Shown here piece by piece: positions 15,301 to 24,977 of a stretch of 26,347 nucleotides of DNA. Position numbers and translations under genes: made by a program. The stretch comes from Taklimakanibacter deserti. GTDB taxonomy: Bacteria > Pseudomonadota > Alphaproteobacteria > Rhizobiales > Aestuariivirgaceae. The DNA lies in NCBI GenBank assembly GCA_003574785.1, contig QORU01000032.1:1-26347 (forward strand), written 5' to 3'. The notes beneath the pieces were generated by a model, which had not been told where the DNA came from, did no database searches, and saw only the letters and a program-made list of their open reading frames with translations. Position 1 is the first letter of the stretch; the number at the start of each line of letters is the position of its first letter.

Positions 15301-16581
15301 ATGTCCATCATGCCGAGTCTCGTGACAGCACGGGCTGGAGATCCTGCATATGCCCGAGCCGGCATGCTTCTGGCGCTCTTCCTGCTCGCCGGCTGCGGCG
15401 AGGAGGAGCAGGCCGGCAAGACGCCGCCCGCGCCGAGCCGCCCCGAGGTCGGCGTCGTGACCCTGCATCCGCAATCGGTCGCCGTCACCGCCGAACTGCC
15501 TGGCCGTACCGGCGCCTCGCTCATCGCCGAAGTGCGCCCGCAAGTCGCCGGCATCATCAGGGAAAGGCTGTTCCGGGAAGGCACCGAGATCAAGGCCGGC
15601 GATGCCCTCTATCAGATCGAACCGGCGAGCTATCAGGCGGCCCTCGATGCCGCGGTCGCCAGCCAGCAAAGGGCGGAAGCGGCTCTGCCGGCCGCCCAGG
15701 CCAAGGTCGACCGCATACAGACGTTGTTCAAGCAACGGGTCGTCAGCCAGCAGGAGCTCGACGATGCGCTCGCCTCGCTGAAGCAAGTGCAGGCCGATGT
15801 CGCCGCGGCCGTCGCGGCCGTCGAGAGCGCGCGGATCAATCTCAATTTTACCAGAATCACCGCGCCGATCTCCGGGCGGATCGGTCAGTCCTCGCTCACC
15901 CAGGGTGCGCTCGTGACGGCCGATCAGGAGACCGCGCTCACGGTCATTCGCGCGCTCGACCCGATCAATGTCGATGTCACCGAATCGAGCACCAGGCTGC
16001 TCGACATTCGCCAGGAGATAGCGGAAGGCCGGGTGAAAATCACAGGGCCCGACATAAAGGTAAGGCTCAAGCTCGAGAACGGCACCACCTATGCCGAGAC
16101 CGGCAGGATGGAGTTTCACGAATACAATGTCGAGCAAGCTACCGGGACTTTCATCCTGAGGGCCCAGTTTCCCAATCCCGACCGGCTCCTGCTTCCCGGC
16201 ATGTATGTGCGCGCCGTCATCGAGGCGGCCATCAGGGAGAACAGCTACCTGGTGCCGCAGCGCGCCGTCACCCACAATTCGAAAGGCGATGCGACGGCGC
16301 TCATCGTCAATCAGGAGGGCAAGGTGGAGGAACGCATCCTTGTGGTGCGCGGCAGCGTCGGCAACAACTGGATCGTCGACCAGGGTCTCGACGACGGCGT
16401 TCAGGTCATCGTCGAGGGGAACCACCTGGTCCGAATCGGCCAGGACGCGACCGCGGTCGAGGTCGTGATCGACGAGGCCACCGGCGAGATCCAGGAACGC
16501 AAGCAAGGAGCCCTGCCCACGCCATCGAAATTCGCCGGCAATGACGAGGCGCCGGTACCCGGCAGCCCGACCAAGGACTGA
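15301..16581 (+). CDS. RND efflux periplasmic adaptor, AcrA/MexA type
   Basis: A membrane-fusion protein linking the inner-membrane RND pump to an outer-membrane channel. A lipoprotein signal ends in the lipobox LLAGC. Next come the first lipoyl half (SLIAEVRPQVAGIIRERLFREG), a long alpha-hairpin (about 100-170 after the Cys, rich in Ala, Gln and Leu), the second lipoyl half (INLNFTRITAPISGRIG) and the beta-barrel/membrane-proximal domains. The start is uncertain: ATG at 15301 or 15310 gives a sensible lipoprotein signal, while the frame is open back to a TTG at 15253. The permease gene follows after 12 bases. Confidence 0.92.
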   Translation: MSIMPSLVTARAGDPAYARAGMLLALFLLAGCGEEEQAGKTPPAPSRPEVGVVTLHPQSVAVTAELPGRTGASLIAEVRPQVAGIIRERLFREGTEIKAGDALYQIEPASYQAALDAAVASQQRAEAALPAAQAKVDRIQTLFKQRVVSQQELDDALASLKQVQADVAAAVAAVESARINLNFTRITAPISGRIGQSSLTQGALVTADQETALTVIRALDPINVDVTESSTRLLDIRQEIAEGRVKITGPDIKVRLKLENGTTYAETGRMEFHEYNVEQATGTFILRAQFPNPDRLLLPGMYVRAVIEAAIRENSYLVPQRAVTHNSKGDATALIVNQEGKVEERILVVRGSVGNNWIVDQGLDDGVQVIVEGNHLVRIGQDATAVEVVIDEATGEIQERKQGALPTPSKFAGNDEAPVPGSPTKD

Positions 16582-16593
16582 GGCGGCATCGCG

Positions 16594-19500
16594 ATGTCGG
16601 CCTTCTTCGTTGCCCGCCCCATCTTCGCCTGGGTCATCGCCATCGTGACGATGCTGGCCGGGCTTCTGGCGCTCATGACCTTGCCGGTCTCGCAATATCC
16701 CCAGATCGCGCCGACCACCGTCAGCGTCAGCGCCAGCTATCCCGGAGCCGATGCGCAGACGGTCGAGAACTCGGTCACCAAGGTGATCGAGCAAGGCATG
16801 ACCGGCATCGACAATCTCGACTATATGACCGCCACGTCGACATCGACCGGCCAGGCCAGCGTCACGCTCACCTTCACCAGCGCCGCTGATCCCGACATCG
16901 CCCAGATGCAGGTGCAGAACAAGCTGCAGCTCGTCACAAGGCAATTGCCGGCCATCGTGCAAAGCACCGGCATCAGCGTCGCCAAATCATCGACCGGCTT
17001 CCTCCTGGTCGCGGCCTTCGTCTCGACCGATGGCAGGATGTCGTCGACCGATATCGCGGACTATGTCGACAGCACCCTCAATGACGTGCTCAGGCGCGTG
17101 GAAGGGGTCGGCACGACGCAGCTTTTCGGCTCGGGCTATGCCATGCGCATCTGGCTCGACCCCGACAAGCTCGCCAAATACGCGCTGACGCCAAGCGACG
17201 TCTCGGTGGCGATCGCTGCGCAGAACACGCAAGTGTCGGCCGGCCAGCTCGGCGGCCTGCCGGCCCGCAAGGGCCAGCAGCTCACCGCCACGGTGACGGC
17301 GCGAAGCCGGCTGCAGACGCCCGAGCAGTTCCGCGACATCATCCTCAAGAGCTCGCCCGAAGGATCGCTCGTGCGCCTCATCGATGTCGCGACCGTCGAG
17401 CTCGGCGCCACAAGCTACACGACCTCGTCCAGCTACAACGGCAAGCCGGCCGCCGGCCTTGCCGTCAACCTGGCGACGGGTGCCAATGCGATCACCACGT
17501 CGGAAGCCGTGCAGGCGACCATCACGCGCCTCGCCTCGACTTTCCCGCCCGGCATCGAGGTCGTCTATCCTTACGACACGACGCCTTTCGTGCGGCTGTC
17601 GATCGAAGAGGTGGTCAAGACGCTGGCGGAAGCGATCGCGCTCGTCTTCATCGTGATGTTCGTCTTCCTGCAGAACTTCCGTGCCACGCTGATCCCGACG
17701 CTGGCGGTGCCGGCCGTGTTGCTCGGCACCTTCGGGATCCTGGCCGCCTTCGGCTATTCCATCAACACGCTGACCATGTTCGCCATGGTGCTGGCGATCG
17801 GTCTCCTCGTCGATGACGCCATCGTCGTGGTCGAGAATGTCGAGCGCGTGATGCAGGAAGAGAACCTGTCGCCCAGGGAGGCGACACTCAAATCGATGCA
17901 GGAGATCACCGGCGCCCTCATCGGCATCGCCACGGTGCTGTCGGCGGTGTTCGTGCCGATGGCGTTCTTCGGCGGCTCGACCGGCATCATCTACCGCCAG
18001 TTCTCGGTCACCATCGTTTCGGCCATGGCGCTTTCGGTCGCCGTCGCTCTCATCCTGACACCGGCGCTTTGCGCCACCATTTTGCGCAAACCCAAGGACC
18101 ATGCGACGCAAAAGGGACCGTTCGGCTGGTTCAATCGCGGCTTCGACCGCAGCACCGCCGCCTATAGTGGCGCCGTCGGCGGCATCATCACCCGCGCCAA
18201 GCGTTTCCTCATCGTCTTCATCGCCATAGCCATCGCCATGGGCTGGCTGTTCTCGCGGCTGCCGAGCTCGTTTCTGCCGGAGGAGGACCAGGGCATCTTG
18301 CTGGCGAGCGTGCAGTTGCCGGTGGGCGCGACCCAGGACCGGACATTGCGCGCGCTCGATGAGGTGACGAACCATTTCCTCAATGGCGAGAAGGACGCGG
18401 TCGACGGCGTCCTCAGTGTGGCCGGATTCGGCTTCGGCGGCTCCGGCCAGAATGTCGGCTTGGCCTTCGTCAGGCTCAAGGATTTCGCTGCCCGCACCGC
18501 CCCTGCCTTGTCGGCGCGCGCCGTCGCCGGGCGCGCCATGCAGGCACTCGCCGCCGTCAGGGATGCCCGCATATTCACATTCGCGCCGCCCGCCATCCAG
18601 GGTTTCGGCACATCGAGCGGTTTCGACTTCTTTCTGCAGGATGTGAGCGGCGCCGGCCACGCTGCCCTGATGCAGACGCGCAATCAATTGCTGGCGAAGG
18701 CCAGTGCCTCGCCGCTTCTCGCCAATACGCGGCCCAACGGCCAGGAGGACGAGCCGCAATTCTCCGTCGATATCGACCAGGAGAAAGCGAGCGCCCTAGG
18801 CGTCAGCCTGGCCGAGATCAACGCCACGCTGAGCATCGCCTGGGGCAGCGACTATGTGAACGACTTCATCGACCGGGGCCGGGTGAAGCCCGTCTATGTG
18901 CAGGGCGCGGCCGATTTCCGCATGCAGCCGGACGATCTCGATCGCTGGCAGGTGCGCAACAGCGAGGGGACGATGGTGCCGTTCTCGTCCTTCGCCGCGA
19001 GCCACTGGTCCTACGGGTCGCCGCGGCTCGAGCGTTACAATGGCTCGGCGGCGGTCGAGATCCTGGGCCAGGCGGCGCCGGGCGTCAGTTCCGGCGTGGC
19101 GATGGACGAGATCGACCGGCTGGTCAGCCAGCTGCCGGCGGGATATGTCCATGAATGGACCGGGCTTTCGCATCAGGAGCGGCTTTCCGGCAACCAGGCG
19201 CCCGCCCTCTATGCCATCTCGGCGCTCGTCGTCTTCCTGTGCCTCGCGGCCCTCTATGAAAGCTGGTCCATACCGCTCGCGGTCATGCTGTCGGTGCCGA
19301 TCGGCATATTCGGCGCGCTGGTGGCGGCGACCACTTTCGGCCAGACCAACGATGTCTATTTCAAGGTCGGGCTTCTGACCACCATCGGCCTTGCCGCCAA
19401 GAACGCCATCCTGATCGTGGAATTCGCCATCGAGAAGCAGGCCTCGGGCATGGGGCTCATCGAGGCGACACTCGAGGCGGCGCGCCAGCGCCTCAGACCC

Positions 19501-19695
19501 ATCCTCATGACCTCCTTCGCCTTCATCCTCGGCGTGACACCGCTCGCCATCGCCAGTGGTGCGGGCTCAGGGGCGCAGAACTCGATCGGCATCGGCGTGA
19601 TGGGCGGCATGATCGCCGCGACCGTGCTCGGCATTTTCTTCGTGCCGCTGCTCTTCGTCAGCGTGCGGCGCCTGTTCAAGGGCAGGGCCGGGTGA
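16594..19695 (+). CDS. RND multidrug efflux permease, HAE1 (AcrB/MexB) type
   Basis: A 1033-residue proton-driven drug exporter with 12 membrane helices and two large periplasmic loops, expected to be a trimer. The N terminus ([20 protein letters not shown]) is typical of HAE1. The proton-relay Asp pair D407/D408 in [18 protein letters not shown] and the relay Lys K936 in [14 protein letters not shown] are present, so the pump should be active. A ribosome site (GAGGCGG) precedes the ATG. The gene ends 3 bases from the convergent rsm22-like gene. There is no TolC/OprM-type gene and no adjacent TetR regulator, so the outer-membrane partner must be encoded elsewhere. Confidence 0.96.
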   Translation: MSAFFVARPIFAWVIAIVTMLAGLLALMTLPVSQYPQIAPTTVSVSASYPGADAQTVENSVTKVIEQGMTGIDNLDYMTATSTSTGQASVTLTFTSAADPDIAQMQVQNKLQLVTRQLPAIVQSTGISVAKSSTGFLLVAAFVSTDGRMSSTDIADYVDSTLNDVLRRVEGVGTTQLFGSGYAMRIWLDPDKLAKYALTPSDVSVAIAAQNTQVSAGQLGGLPARKGQQLTATVTARSRLQTPEQFRDIILKSSPEGSLVRLIDVATVELGATSYTTSSSYNGKPAAGLAVNLATGANAITTSEAVQATITRLASTFPPGIEVVYPYDTTPFVRLSIEEVVKTLAEAIALVFIVMFVFLQNFRATLIPTLAVPAVLLGTFGILAAFGYSINTLTMFAMVLAIGLLVDDAIVVVENVERVMQEENLSPREATLKSMQEITGALIGIATVLSAVFVPMAFFGGSTGIIYRQFSVTIVSAMALSVAVALILTPALCATILRKPKDHATQKGPFGWFNRGFDRSTAAYSGAVGGIITRAKRFLIVFIAIAIAMGWLFSRLPSSFLPEEDQGILLASVQLPVGATQDRTLRALDEVTNHFLNGEKDAVDGVLSVAGFGFGGSGQNVGLAFVRLKDFAARTAPALSARAVAGRAMQALAAVRDARIFTFAPPAIQGFGTSSGFDFFLQDVSGAGHAALMQTRNQLLAKASASPLLANTRPNGQEDEPQFSVDIDQEKASALGVSLAEINATLSIAWGSDYVNDFIDRGRVKPVYVQGAADFRMQPDDLDRWQVRNSEGTMVPFSSFAASHWSYGSPRLERYNGSAAVEILGQAAPGVSSGVAMDEIDRLVSQLPAGYVHEWTGLSHQERLSGNQAPALYAISALVVFLCLAALYESWSIPLAVMLSVPIGIFGALVAATTFGQTNDVYFKVGLLTTIGLAAKNAILIVEFAIEKQASGMGLIEATLEAARQRLRPILMTSFAFILGVTPLAIASGAGSGAQNSIGIGVMGGMIAATVLGIFFVPLLFVSVRRLFKGRAG

Positions 19696-19698
19696 TGG

Positions 19699-20661
19699 CT
19701 AGATCGTATCGCCCCAATCGCAACGGCGCGCCTGCTTGAACAGGGCGCCGTCGCGCTTGCTGACGGTGCGCTCGCTGAGCGTGCCGTCGGCGCAACAGAG
19801 CTTGAGATCGAGATGGCCCTTACCGGTCCGGGGTGGCGCCAGGATGCGCGCCTTGGCCGCCTGGCCCTCATGGCGGGAAGCGGCGAGATAGATGAATTTC
19901 TCGTCTTCCCAGGGCACATCGCCGCCTTTCGCCAGACGATGCAGGCGCGAGCGGGCCACGCGGCGCGCGAAATGGCACCAGTCGGGCGGCTCGACCGGAC
20001 AAGCTTGGCGATGCGGGCAGGGGGCGATGATGTGGGCGCCATGCCCGATCAGCCGCTTGCGGGCGGCGAGGATGCGCTCCCATCCTTTCGGCGTGCCGGG
20101 CTCGACGATGAGCAGCGTATCGGCGGTCAGCGACCAGAGATCGTCGACCAGCTTGTCCCGCCGGTCGGCCGGCAATTCGCTCAAGACATAGGCGAGGCAG
20201 ACGAGATCGCGTGAGCCTTCGATCGGGAGCTCGCGCAGGATGTCGGCGGATTGCCATTTGACCTGTTTGACGGAAGCCGAAGCCGCGAGAGTTTCTCCCC
20301 ATTTGCGAATGGCGCCCGAGCTTTCGAGCAGTATTGCGTCTGCAAGGTCAGGCCAGCAATCGGCTGCCGCCCAGAGGACCGTGCCCGGTCCCGAGCCCGC
20401 ATCGAGCAGACTTTTCGGCTGAAAGTCCGGCCTGAGATCGGCGAGCTTCGCCATCGCATCGCGGACAGCCGCGTAAGTGGCGGGAAGCCGCGTTGCCAGA
20501 TAAGCCTTGGCGGCGAGATCGCCGGAAAGATGGAGCGCACCGTCGCGCGTCTCGCCGCGATAGCGTTCCGACAAGATCGTGGCCGCTTGCGTCAGTTCGG
20601 CGAGCGCCACACCCTCGAGCGCTTGGTCGACGGCCTGGCGCAGGGGGATCGGAAGCTCCAT
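19699..20661 (-). CDS. Rsm22/METTL17-like small-subunit rRNA methyltransferase family protein
   Basis: A 320-residue member of the Rsm22 family, ribosomal-subunit-associated methyltransferase-like proteins shared by alphaproteobacteria and mitochondria. A SAM-binding fold opens with LLDAGSGPGT (85-94), and LAYVLSELP and LLIVEPGTPKGW follow. The C-terminal part has C215, C221 and C229 (PCPHRQACP, then WCHF) and a CC pair near 289-290. This is the layout reported to hold a [4Fe-4S] cluster in mitochondrial homologues. A role in small-subunit assembly is inferred from the family; methyltransferase activity is not established for all members. It lies 6 bases after the LysR gene on the same strand, so co-transcription is likely. 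Confidence 0.87.
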   Translation of the reverse strand: MELPIPLRQAVDQALEGVALAELTQAATILSERYRGETRDGALHLSGDLAAKAYLATRLPATYAAVRDAMAKLADLRPDFQPKSLLDAGSGPGTVLWAAADCWPDLADAILLESSGAIRKWGETLAASASVKQVKWQSADILRELPIEGSRDLVCLAYVLSELPADRRDKLVDDLWSLTADTLLIVEPGTPKGWERILAARKRLIGHGAHIIAPCPHRQACPVEPPDWCHFARRVARSRLHRLAKGGDVPWEDEKFIYLAASRHEGQAAKARILAPPRTGKGHLDLKLCCADGTLSERTVSKRDGALFKQARRCDWGDTI

Positions 20662-20667
20662 TGAAAG

Positions 20668-21555
20668 CTAGAAGCTCCACTCCTTCGCCTTCGCCACCAG
20701 GAAGTCGCGGAAGACGGTGACGCGCTTCGAATCCTTGAGCTCTTCCGGATAGACGAAATAGGTGTCGAATTGCGGCGTCTCGACCGGTAGGTTGACCTGC
20801 ACCAGGCTCGATTTGTTGCCGACGATGTAATCGGCGAGGGACGCGATGCCGACGCCGGCTTCGACGACGCGTCGCAAGCCATAGGCGTTGTTGACGCGCA
20901 GGAACGGCCGCCTGATGTCGCCGTCGGCGCGGCCCGCCGTCTCCAGCCAGTTGATCGAGGTGAGATAGCTCGGCGCCTGGCCGAAGGTCACGATGCGGTG
21001 GCTGTCGAGATCATCGACCGACTTCGGCAAGCCGAACTTCTTGATGTATTCGGGCGCGGCATAGATGTGGTGATGCACGGTGAAGAGCTTGCGCTGAATG
21101 AGATCGGGCTGCACCGGGCGCCTGAGCCTGATCGCTACGTCGGCCTCGCGCATCGCCAGATCGAGCTCGCGATCATCGAGCATCAAGGTCACCTGGATCT
21201 GCGGATAGAGATCAGTGAATTCGGTGAGATGCGGTGTGAGCCATACCGAGCCCAGGCCCACCGTCGTGGTGATGCGCAACTCGCCGGTCGGCTTGTCCTT
21301 CGAATCCATGAGACGCGTCTGCGCCGCGGCGAGCTTGGCGAAAACGTCATGGGCGGTGCGATAGAGAACCTCGCCCTGCTCGGTGAGGATGAGGCCCCTG
21401 GCATGACGGTGGAACAGCGCCACGTTCAGATCCTGCTCCAGCGAGCTGATCTGCCGGCTCACCGCCGACTGCGAAAGGCCTAGATCGTGGCCCGCATGAG
21501 TGAAGGACCCCGCCTCCGCGACGGCGTGAAAAATCCTGAGTTTATCCCAATCCAT
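20668..21555 (-). CDS. LysR-family transcriptional regulator
   Basis: A 295-residue LysR regulator. The N-terminal winged HTH (about 2-60) has the usual pattern: FHAVAEAGSFTHAGHDLGLS, then QSAVSRQISSLEQDLNVALF. A linker helix and a two-lobe periplasmic-binding-like effector domain (about 90-290) follow. LysR genes usually regulate a divergent neighbour, but here the gene lies between trxB (52 bases upstream) and the rsm22-like gene (6 bases downstream), all on the minus strand. It may therefore be an operon member that reports redox state or stress. The effector is unknown. Confidence 0.93.
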   Translation of the reverse strand: MDWDKLRIFHAVAEAGSFTHAGHDLGLSQSAVSRQISSLEQDLNVALFHRHARGLILTEQGEVLYRTAHDVFAKLAAAQTRLMDSKDKPTGELRITTTVGLGSVWLTPHLTEFTDLYPQIQVTLMLDDRELDLAMREADVAIRLRRPVQPDLIQRKLFTVHHHIYAAPEYIKKFGLPKSVDDLDSHRIVTFGQAPSYLTSINWLETAGRADGDIRRPFLRVNNAYGLRRVVEAGVGIASLADYIVGNKSSLVQVNLPVETPQFDTYFVYPEELKDSKRVTVFRDFLVAKAKEWSF

Positions 21556-21607
21556 AGCAATGCTGTTTCTTCTGTTTGCATTGCCTATCCCCGCAATGCT
21601 GTTGTCC

Positions 21608-22573
<966 letters not shown>

Positions 22574-22647
22574 TCACTCCTCAGAACTCGCCCTTCGCAG
22601 ACCACCATGATCCGCCTCGGACAGAGACACGGGTTATATATAGTCTG

Positions 22648-22695
22648 GAGCGCTTCCCTACCGCCAAAGTCGGGCAGTTTCAGCAGAAAGCGCTC
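22648..22695. repeat. GAGCGCTT inverted repeat upstream of trxB
   Basis: GAGCGCTT at 22648-22655 and AAGCGCTC at 22688-22695 are perfect 8-bp reverse complements separated by 32 bases. The element lies in the trxB-lrp divergent region, about 80 bases before trxB. It resembles intergenic palindromes common in Rhizobiales, but it could also be an operator. Confidence 0.35.
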
Positions 22696-22809
22696 TGGTG
22701 ATATGACGGTACAGCATAGCTTATTTAGGGGCATTCTCAACCCTTTGACTATCAGTTGTGCATAGCTTGGCGTAAGTGCAATGTCTCTTGCGCATTCTTG
22801 AAATTTTAT

Positions 22810-22818
22810 TGCTATAGT
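22810..22818 (+). promoter_or_regulatory. Extended -10 element (TGCTATAGT) for the Lrp gene
   Basis: TG-C-TATAGT ends 8 bases before the ATG at 22827. A TTGCGC lies at 22788-22793, but its 19-base spacing is long. If this -10 is used, transcription begins within a few bases of the start codon, giving a leaderless or near-leaderless mRNA; the intervening GCGCCCCC contains no Shine-Dalgarno sequence. Confidence 0.4.
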
Positions 22819-22826
22819 GCGCCCCC

Positions 22827-23300
22827 ATGACCGTCACGGGGCAGCTTGACGCCATCGACTGGAGGATTCTCAGGACCCTCCAGGACAATGGCCGCATCAC
22901 CAATGTGGAACTCGCCGAAAAAGTGGGGCTTTCGCCGCCACCTTGCCTGCGCCGGGTCCGGGCGCTGGAAGAGGCGGGCTATATTGCCGGCTACCGGGCC
23001 ATGCTCAATGCCGAGAAGCTCGGTTTCGAGATCATGGTCTTCGCCATGGTGGGGCTCAAGAGCCAGGCGGAGAGCGAACTCACCCAGTTCATCGAGCGGG
23101 TCAAGCGCTGGCCCCTGGTGCGCGAATGCTATGCGGTCTCGGGCGAGGCCGACTTCATGCTGAAATGCGTCGGCCCCAACCTGCATGCGATGCAGGACTT
23201 CATCATCAAGGACCTGACCGCCGCGGCCAATGTCGACAGCGTCAAGACGACGCTGATCCTGCGCCAGGAAAAATACGAACCCGGAATCCCGATTTCATGA
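22827..23300 (+). CDS. Lrp/AsnC-family transcriptional regulator
   Basis: A 157-residue regulator with an N-terminal AsnC-type HTH (about 7-60; LDAIDWRILRTLQDNGRIT, then VGLSPPPCLRRVRALEEAGYI) and a C-terminal RAM ligand domain (about 70-150; CYAVSGEADFMLKCV). Such proteins form octamers and respond to amino acids or related metabolites. The ATG at 22827 lacks a ribosome site. The stop overlaps the start of the BenE-like transporter gene by 4 bases, so that transporter is translationally coupled and is a likely regulatory target. It is divergent from trxB. Confidence 0.93.
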   Translation: MTVTGQLDAIDWRILRTLQDNGRITNVELAEKVGLSPPPCLRRVRALEEAGYIAGYRAMLNAEKLGFEIMVFAMVGLKSQAESELTQFIERVKRWPLVRECYAVSGEADFMLKCVGPNLHAMQDFIIKDLTAAANVDSVKTTLILRQEKYEPGIPIS

Positions 23301-24505
23301 GCGATGCCACGAGCACCATGAGCGGCACCTCCGCCAAGGGCTGGTTCAGCCTGACCTCCGCGGCGCTCACCGCAGTCGTGGTGGGCTTTGCCTCGACGAT
23401 CCTGCTCATCATGGAAGCGGCCGACGCGGTCGGCGCCAGTCCGGCGGAGAAAGCCTCCTGGGCCGCCGCTTTGTGCATCGGCCAGGCGATCACCACCCTC
23501 ATCCTGAGCTGGCGCTACAAGATGCCGATCATCACCGCCTGGTCGACGCCGGGGGCTGCCCTCATCGCCACCAGCGCCGGCGCCGGCATCGATTATCGCA
23601 GCGCCATCGGCGCCTTCCTCGCGGCGGGTGTCCTCATGTGCGTGACCGCCCTGTTCAAACCAGTGGCGCGCGCCATCGAGAAGATCCCGGCCTCGATCGC
23701 CGCCGGCATGCTGGCGGGCATATTGCTGCGCTATTCGATGGGTGTGCCGGGTGCGGCCATCGAATTGCCCTGGCAGGTCCTGCCGCTCATCATCATCTTC
23801 TTCGGCTTGCGCGTGTGGCAGCCGTTCTTCGCCGTGCCGGTCGTCGTCGTTGCCGGCCTCGTGCTTGCGGCCATGGCGGGCGCCTTCGATGCCGGCTGCT
23901 GCTCGTTCGCCATCACCCAGCCGGTCTGGACGACGCCCAGCTTCAACTGGCCGGTCATCGTCGGCCTCGGCCTGCCGCTCTATCTCGTCACCATGGCGTC
24001 GCAGAATCTTCCCGGCTTCGCGGTGCTCAAGGCCTCGGGCTATCAGCCGCCGGTCGTGGGCTCTCTTTGGGTCACGGGCCTGGGCTCGATCTTCTGCGCT
24101 CCCTTCGGCGCGCATCAGCTCAACCTTGCGGCGATCACCGCGTCGATCGTGACGGGACCGGAAGCCCATCCCGATCCGCAGAAACGCTGGCTCGTCGCCT
24201 GGCCCTATCTCATTCTCTACATCCTGGTCGGGCTCGCCGCGGCAAGCTTCGTCACCATATTGGGAAGCCTGCCCAAGCCGCTCATCACCGCCATTGCCGG
24301 TCTGGCGCTCTTTGCTCCCTTGCTCGGCAGCGCCACGGCGATGTTCAAGGAGAAGGAGCAGATCGAAGCGGCGCTCGCGACCTTCCTGGTCTCGGCGTCC
24401 GGCATTACATTCTATGGCGTGGGTGCTCCCTTCTGGGGCCTCGTGGCCGGTCTCATCCTGTACGGCGCGCGCCACATTCAATCGATAAGGCAGTTCAATG
24501 GCTAA
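23297..24505 (+). CDS. BenE-family (benzoate/H+ symporter-like) transporter
   Basis: A 402-residue inner-membrane protein of the BenE family with about 12 hydrophobic segments. Family-typical stretches include MPIITAWSTPGAALIA, the central QNLPGFAVLKASGYQPP, and PFGAHQLNLAAITASIVTG. E. coli BenE is a benzoate/proton symporter, but most members are untested. No aromatic-degradation gene lies nearby, so a benzoate role is not supported here. The ATG at 23297 overlaps the Lrp stop, and the gene overlaps the peroxidase start by 8 bases. An Lrp regulator fused to it in one transcript suggests an amino-acid-like or organic-acid substrate, which is speculative. Confidence 0.9.
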   Translation: MSDATSTMSGTSAKGWFSLTSAALTAVVVGFASTILLIMEAADAVGASPAEKASWAAALCIGQAITTLILSWRYKMPIITAWSTPGAALIATSAGAGIDYRSAIGAFLAAGVLMCVTALFKPVARAIEKIPASIAAGMLAGILLRYSMGVPGAAIELPWQVLPLIIIFFGLRVWQPFFAVPVVVVAGLVLAAMAGAFDAGCCSFAITQPVWTTPSFNWPVIVGLGLPLYLVTMASQNLPGFAVLKASGYQPPVVGSLWVTGLGSIFCAPFGAHQLNLAAITASIVTGPEAHPDPQKRWLVAWPYLILYILVGLAAASFVTILGSLPKPLITAIAGLALFAPLLGSATAMFKEKEQIEAALATFLVSASGITFYGVGAPFWGLVAGLILYGARHIQSIRQFNG

Positions 24506-24977
24506 CGCACATGATTTCGCCTTCACCCGGCTTTCCGGCGAGAAGCTGCCGCTCAGCGAATTCGCAGGGAAAGCGATCCTTGTCGTCAACACGGCATCAG
24601 AATGCGGATATACGCCGCAATATGAGGAGCTCGAAAAGCTCTGGCAGGCGAACAAGGACAAGGGGCTCGTGGTGCTGGGCGTGCCCTGCAACCAGTTCGG
24701 CGGCCAGGAGCCGGGAACGGAAGCCGAGATCGGCGCCTTCTGCAAGAAGAACTACGGCGTGACCTTCCCGCTGACGGCCAAGAACGACGTCAAGGGCAAG
24801 GCGGCGCATCCCTTCTATCAATGGGCCGGCAAGGAAGCGGGACCTTCCGGCCAGCCCAAATGGAATTTTCACAAATATCTCATCGCCCGCGACGGCGCGC
24901 TGGCGGGATGGTTCTCCAGCGCAACGAAGCCGACCGGTCCCAATATCCGCAAGGCGCTGGAGAAGGTGCTCGGTTAA
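24498..24977 (+). CDS. Glutathione peroxidase family (thioredoxin-type) peroxidase
   Basis: A 159-residue peroxidase of the GPx family that reduces hydrogen peroxide and organic hydroperoxides. The catalytic set is visible: peroxidatic C36 in NTASECGYTPQY, Q70 in CNQFGGQEPG, and W122/N123 in KWNFHKYL. C82 (AFCKKNYGV) sits where the resolving Cys lies in thioredoxin-dependent GPx proteins, so the electron donor is probably thioredoxin rather than glutathione. Cys, not selenocysteine, is encoded. It overlaps the transporter gene by 8 bases and is likely translated by coupling. Its stop overlaps the convergent Crp/Fnr reading frame by 4 bases. Confidence 0.95.
   Translation: MANAHDFAFTRLSGEKLPLSEFAGKAILVVNTASECGYTPQYEELEKLWQANKDKGLVVLGVPCNQFGGQEPGTEAEIGAFCKKNYGVTFPLTAKNDVKGKAAHPFYQWAGKEAGPSGQPKWNFHKYLIARDGALAGWFSSATKPTGPNIRKALEKVLG

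Noticed and set aside
15130..18759. Two long minus-strand frames (610 and 590 residues) opposite the RND genes
   Set aside because: Composition is low-complexity and hydrophilic with no family resemblance, while the plus strand encodes textbook RND proteins with all key residues.
22943..23296. N-terminal extension of the BenE-like frame to a 520-residue protein
   Set aside because: The extra 118 residues are an out-of-frame reading of the Lrp gene; the ATG at 23297 overlapping the Lrp stop gives a normal family length.
23297..24505. Benzoate uptake as the role of the BenE-like transporter
   Set aside because: No benzoate or aromatic ring-degradation gene is in the window, and the family is functionally broad.
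23129..24745. 538-residue minus-strand frame opposite the Lrp, BenE and GPx genes
   Set aside because: Antisense shadow of three well-supported genes, with charged, repetitive composition.
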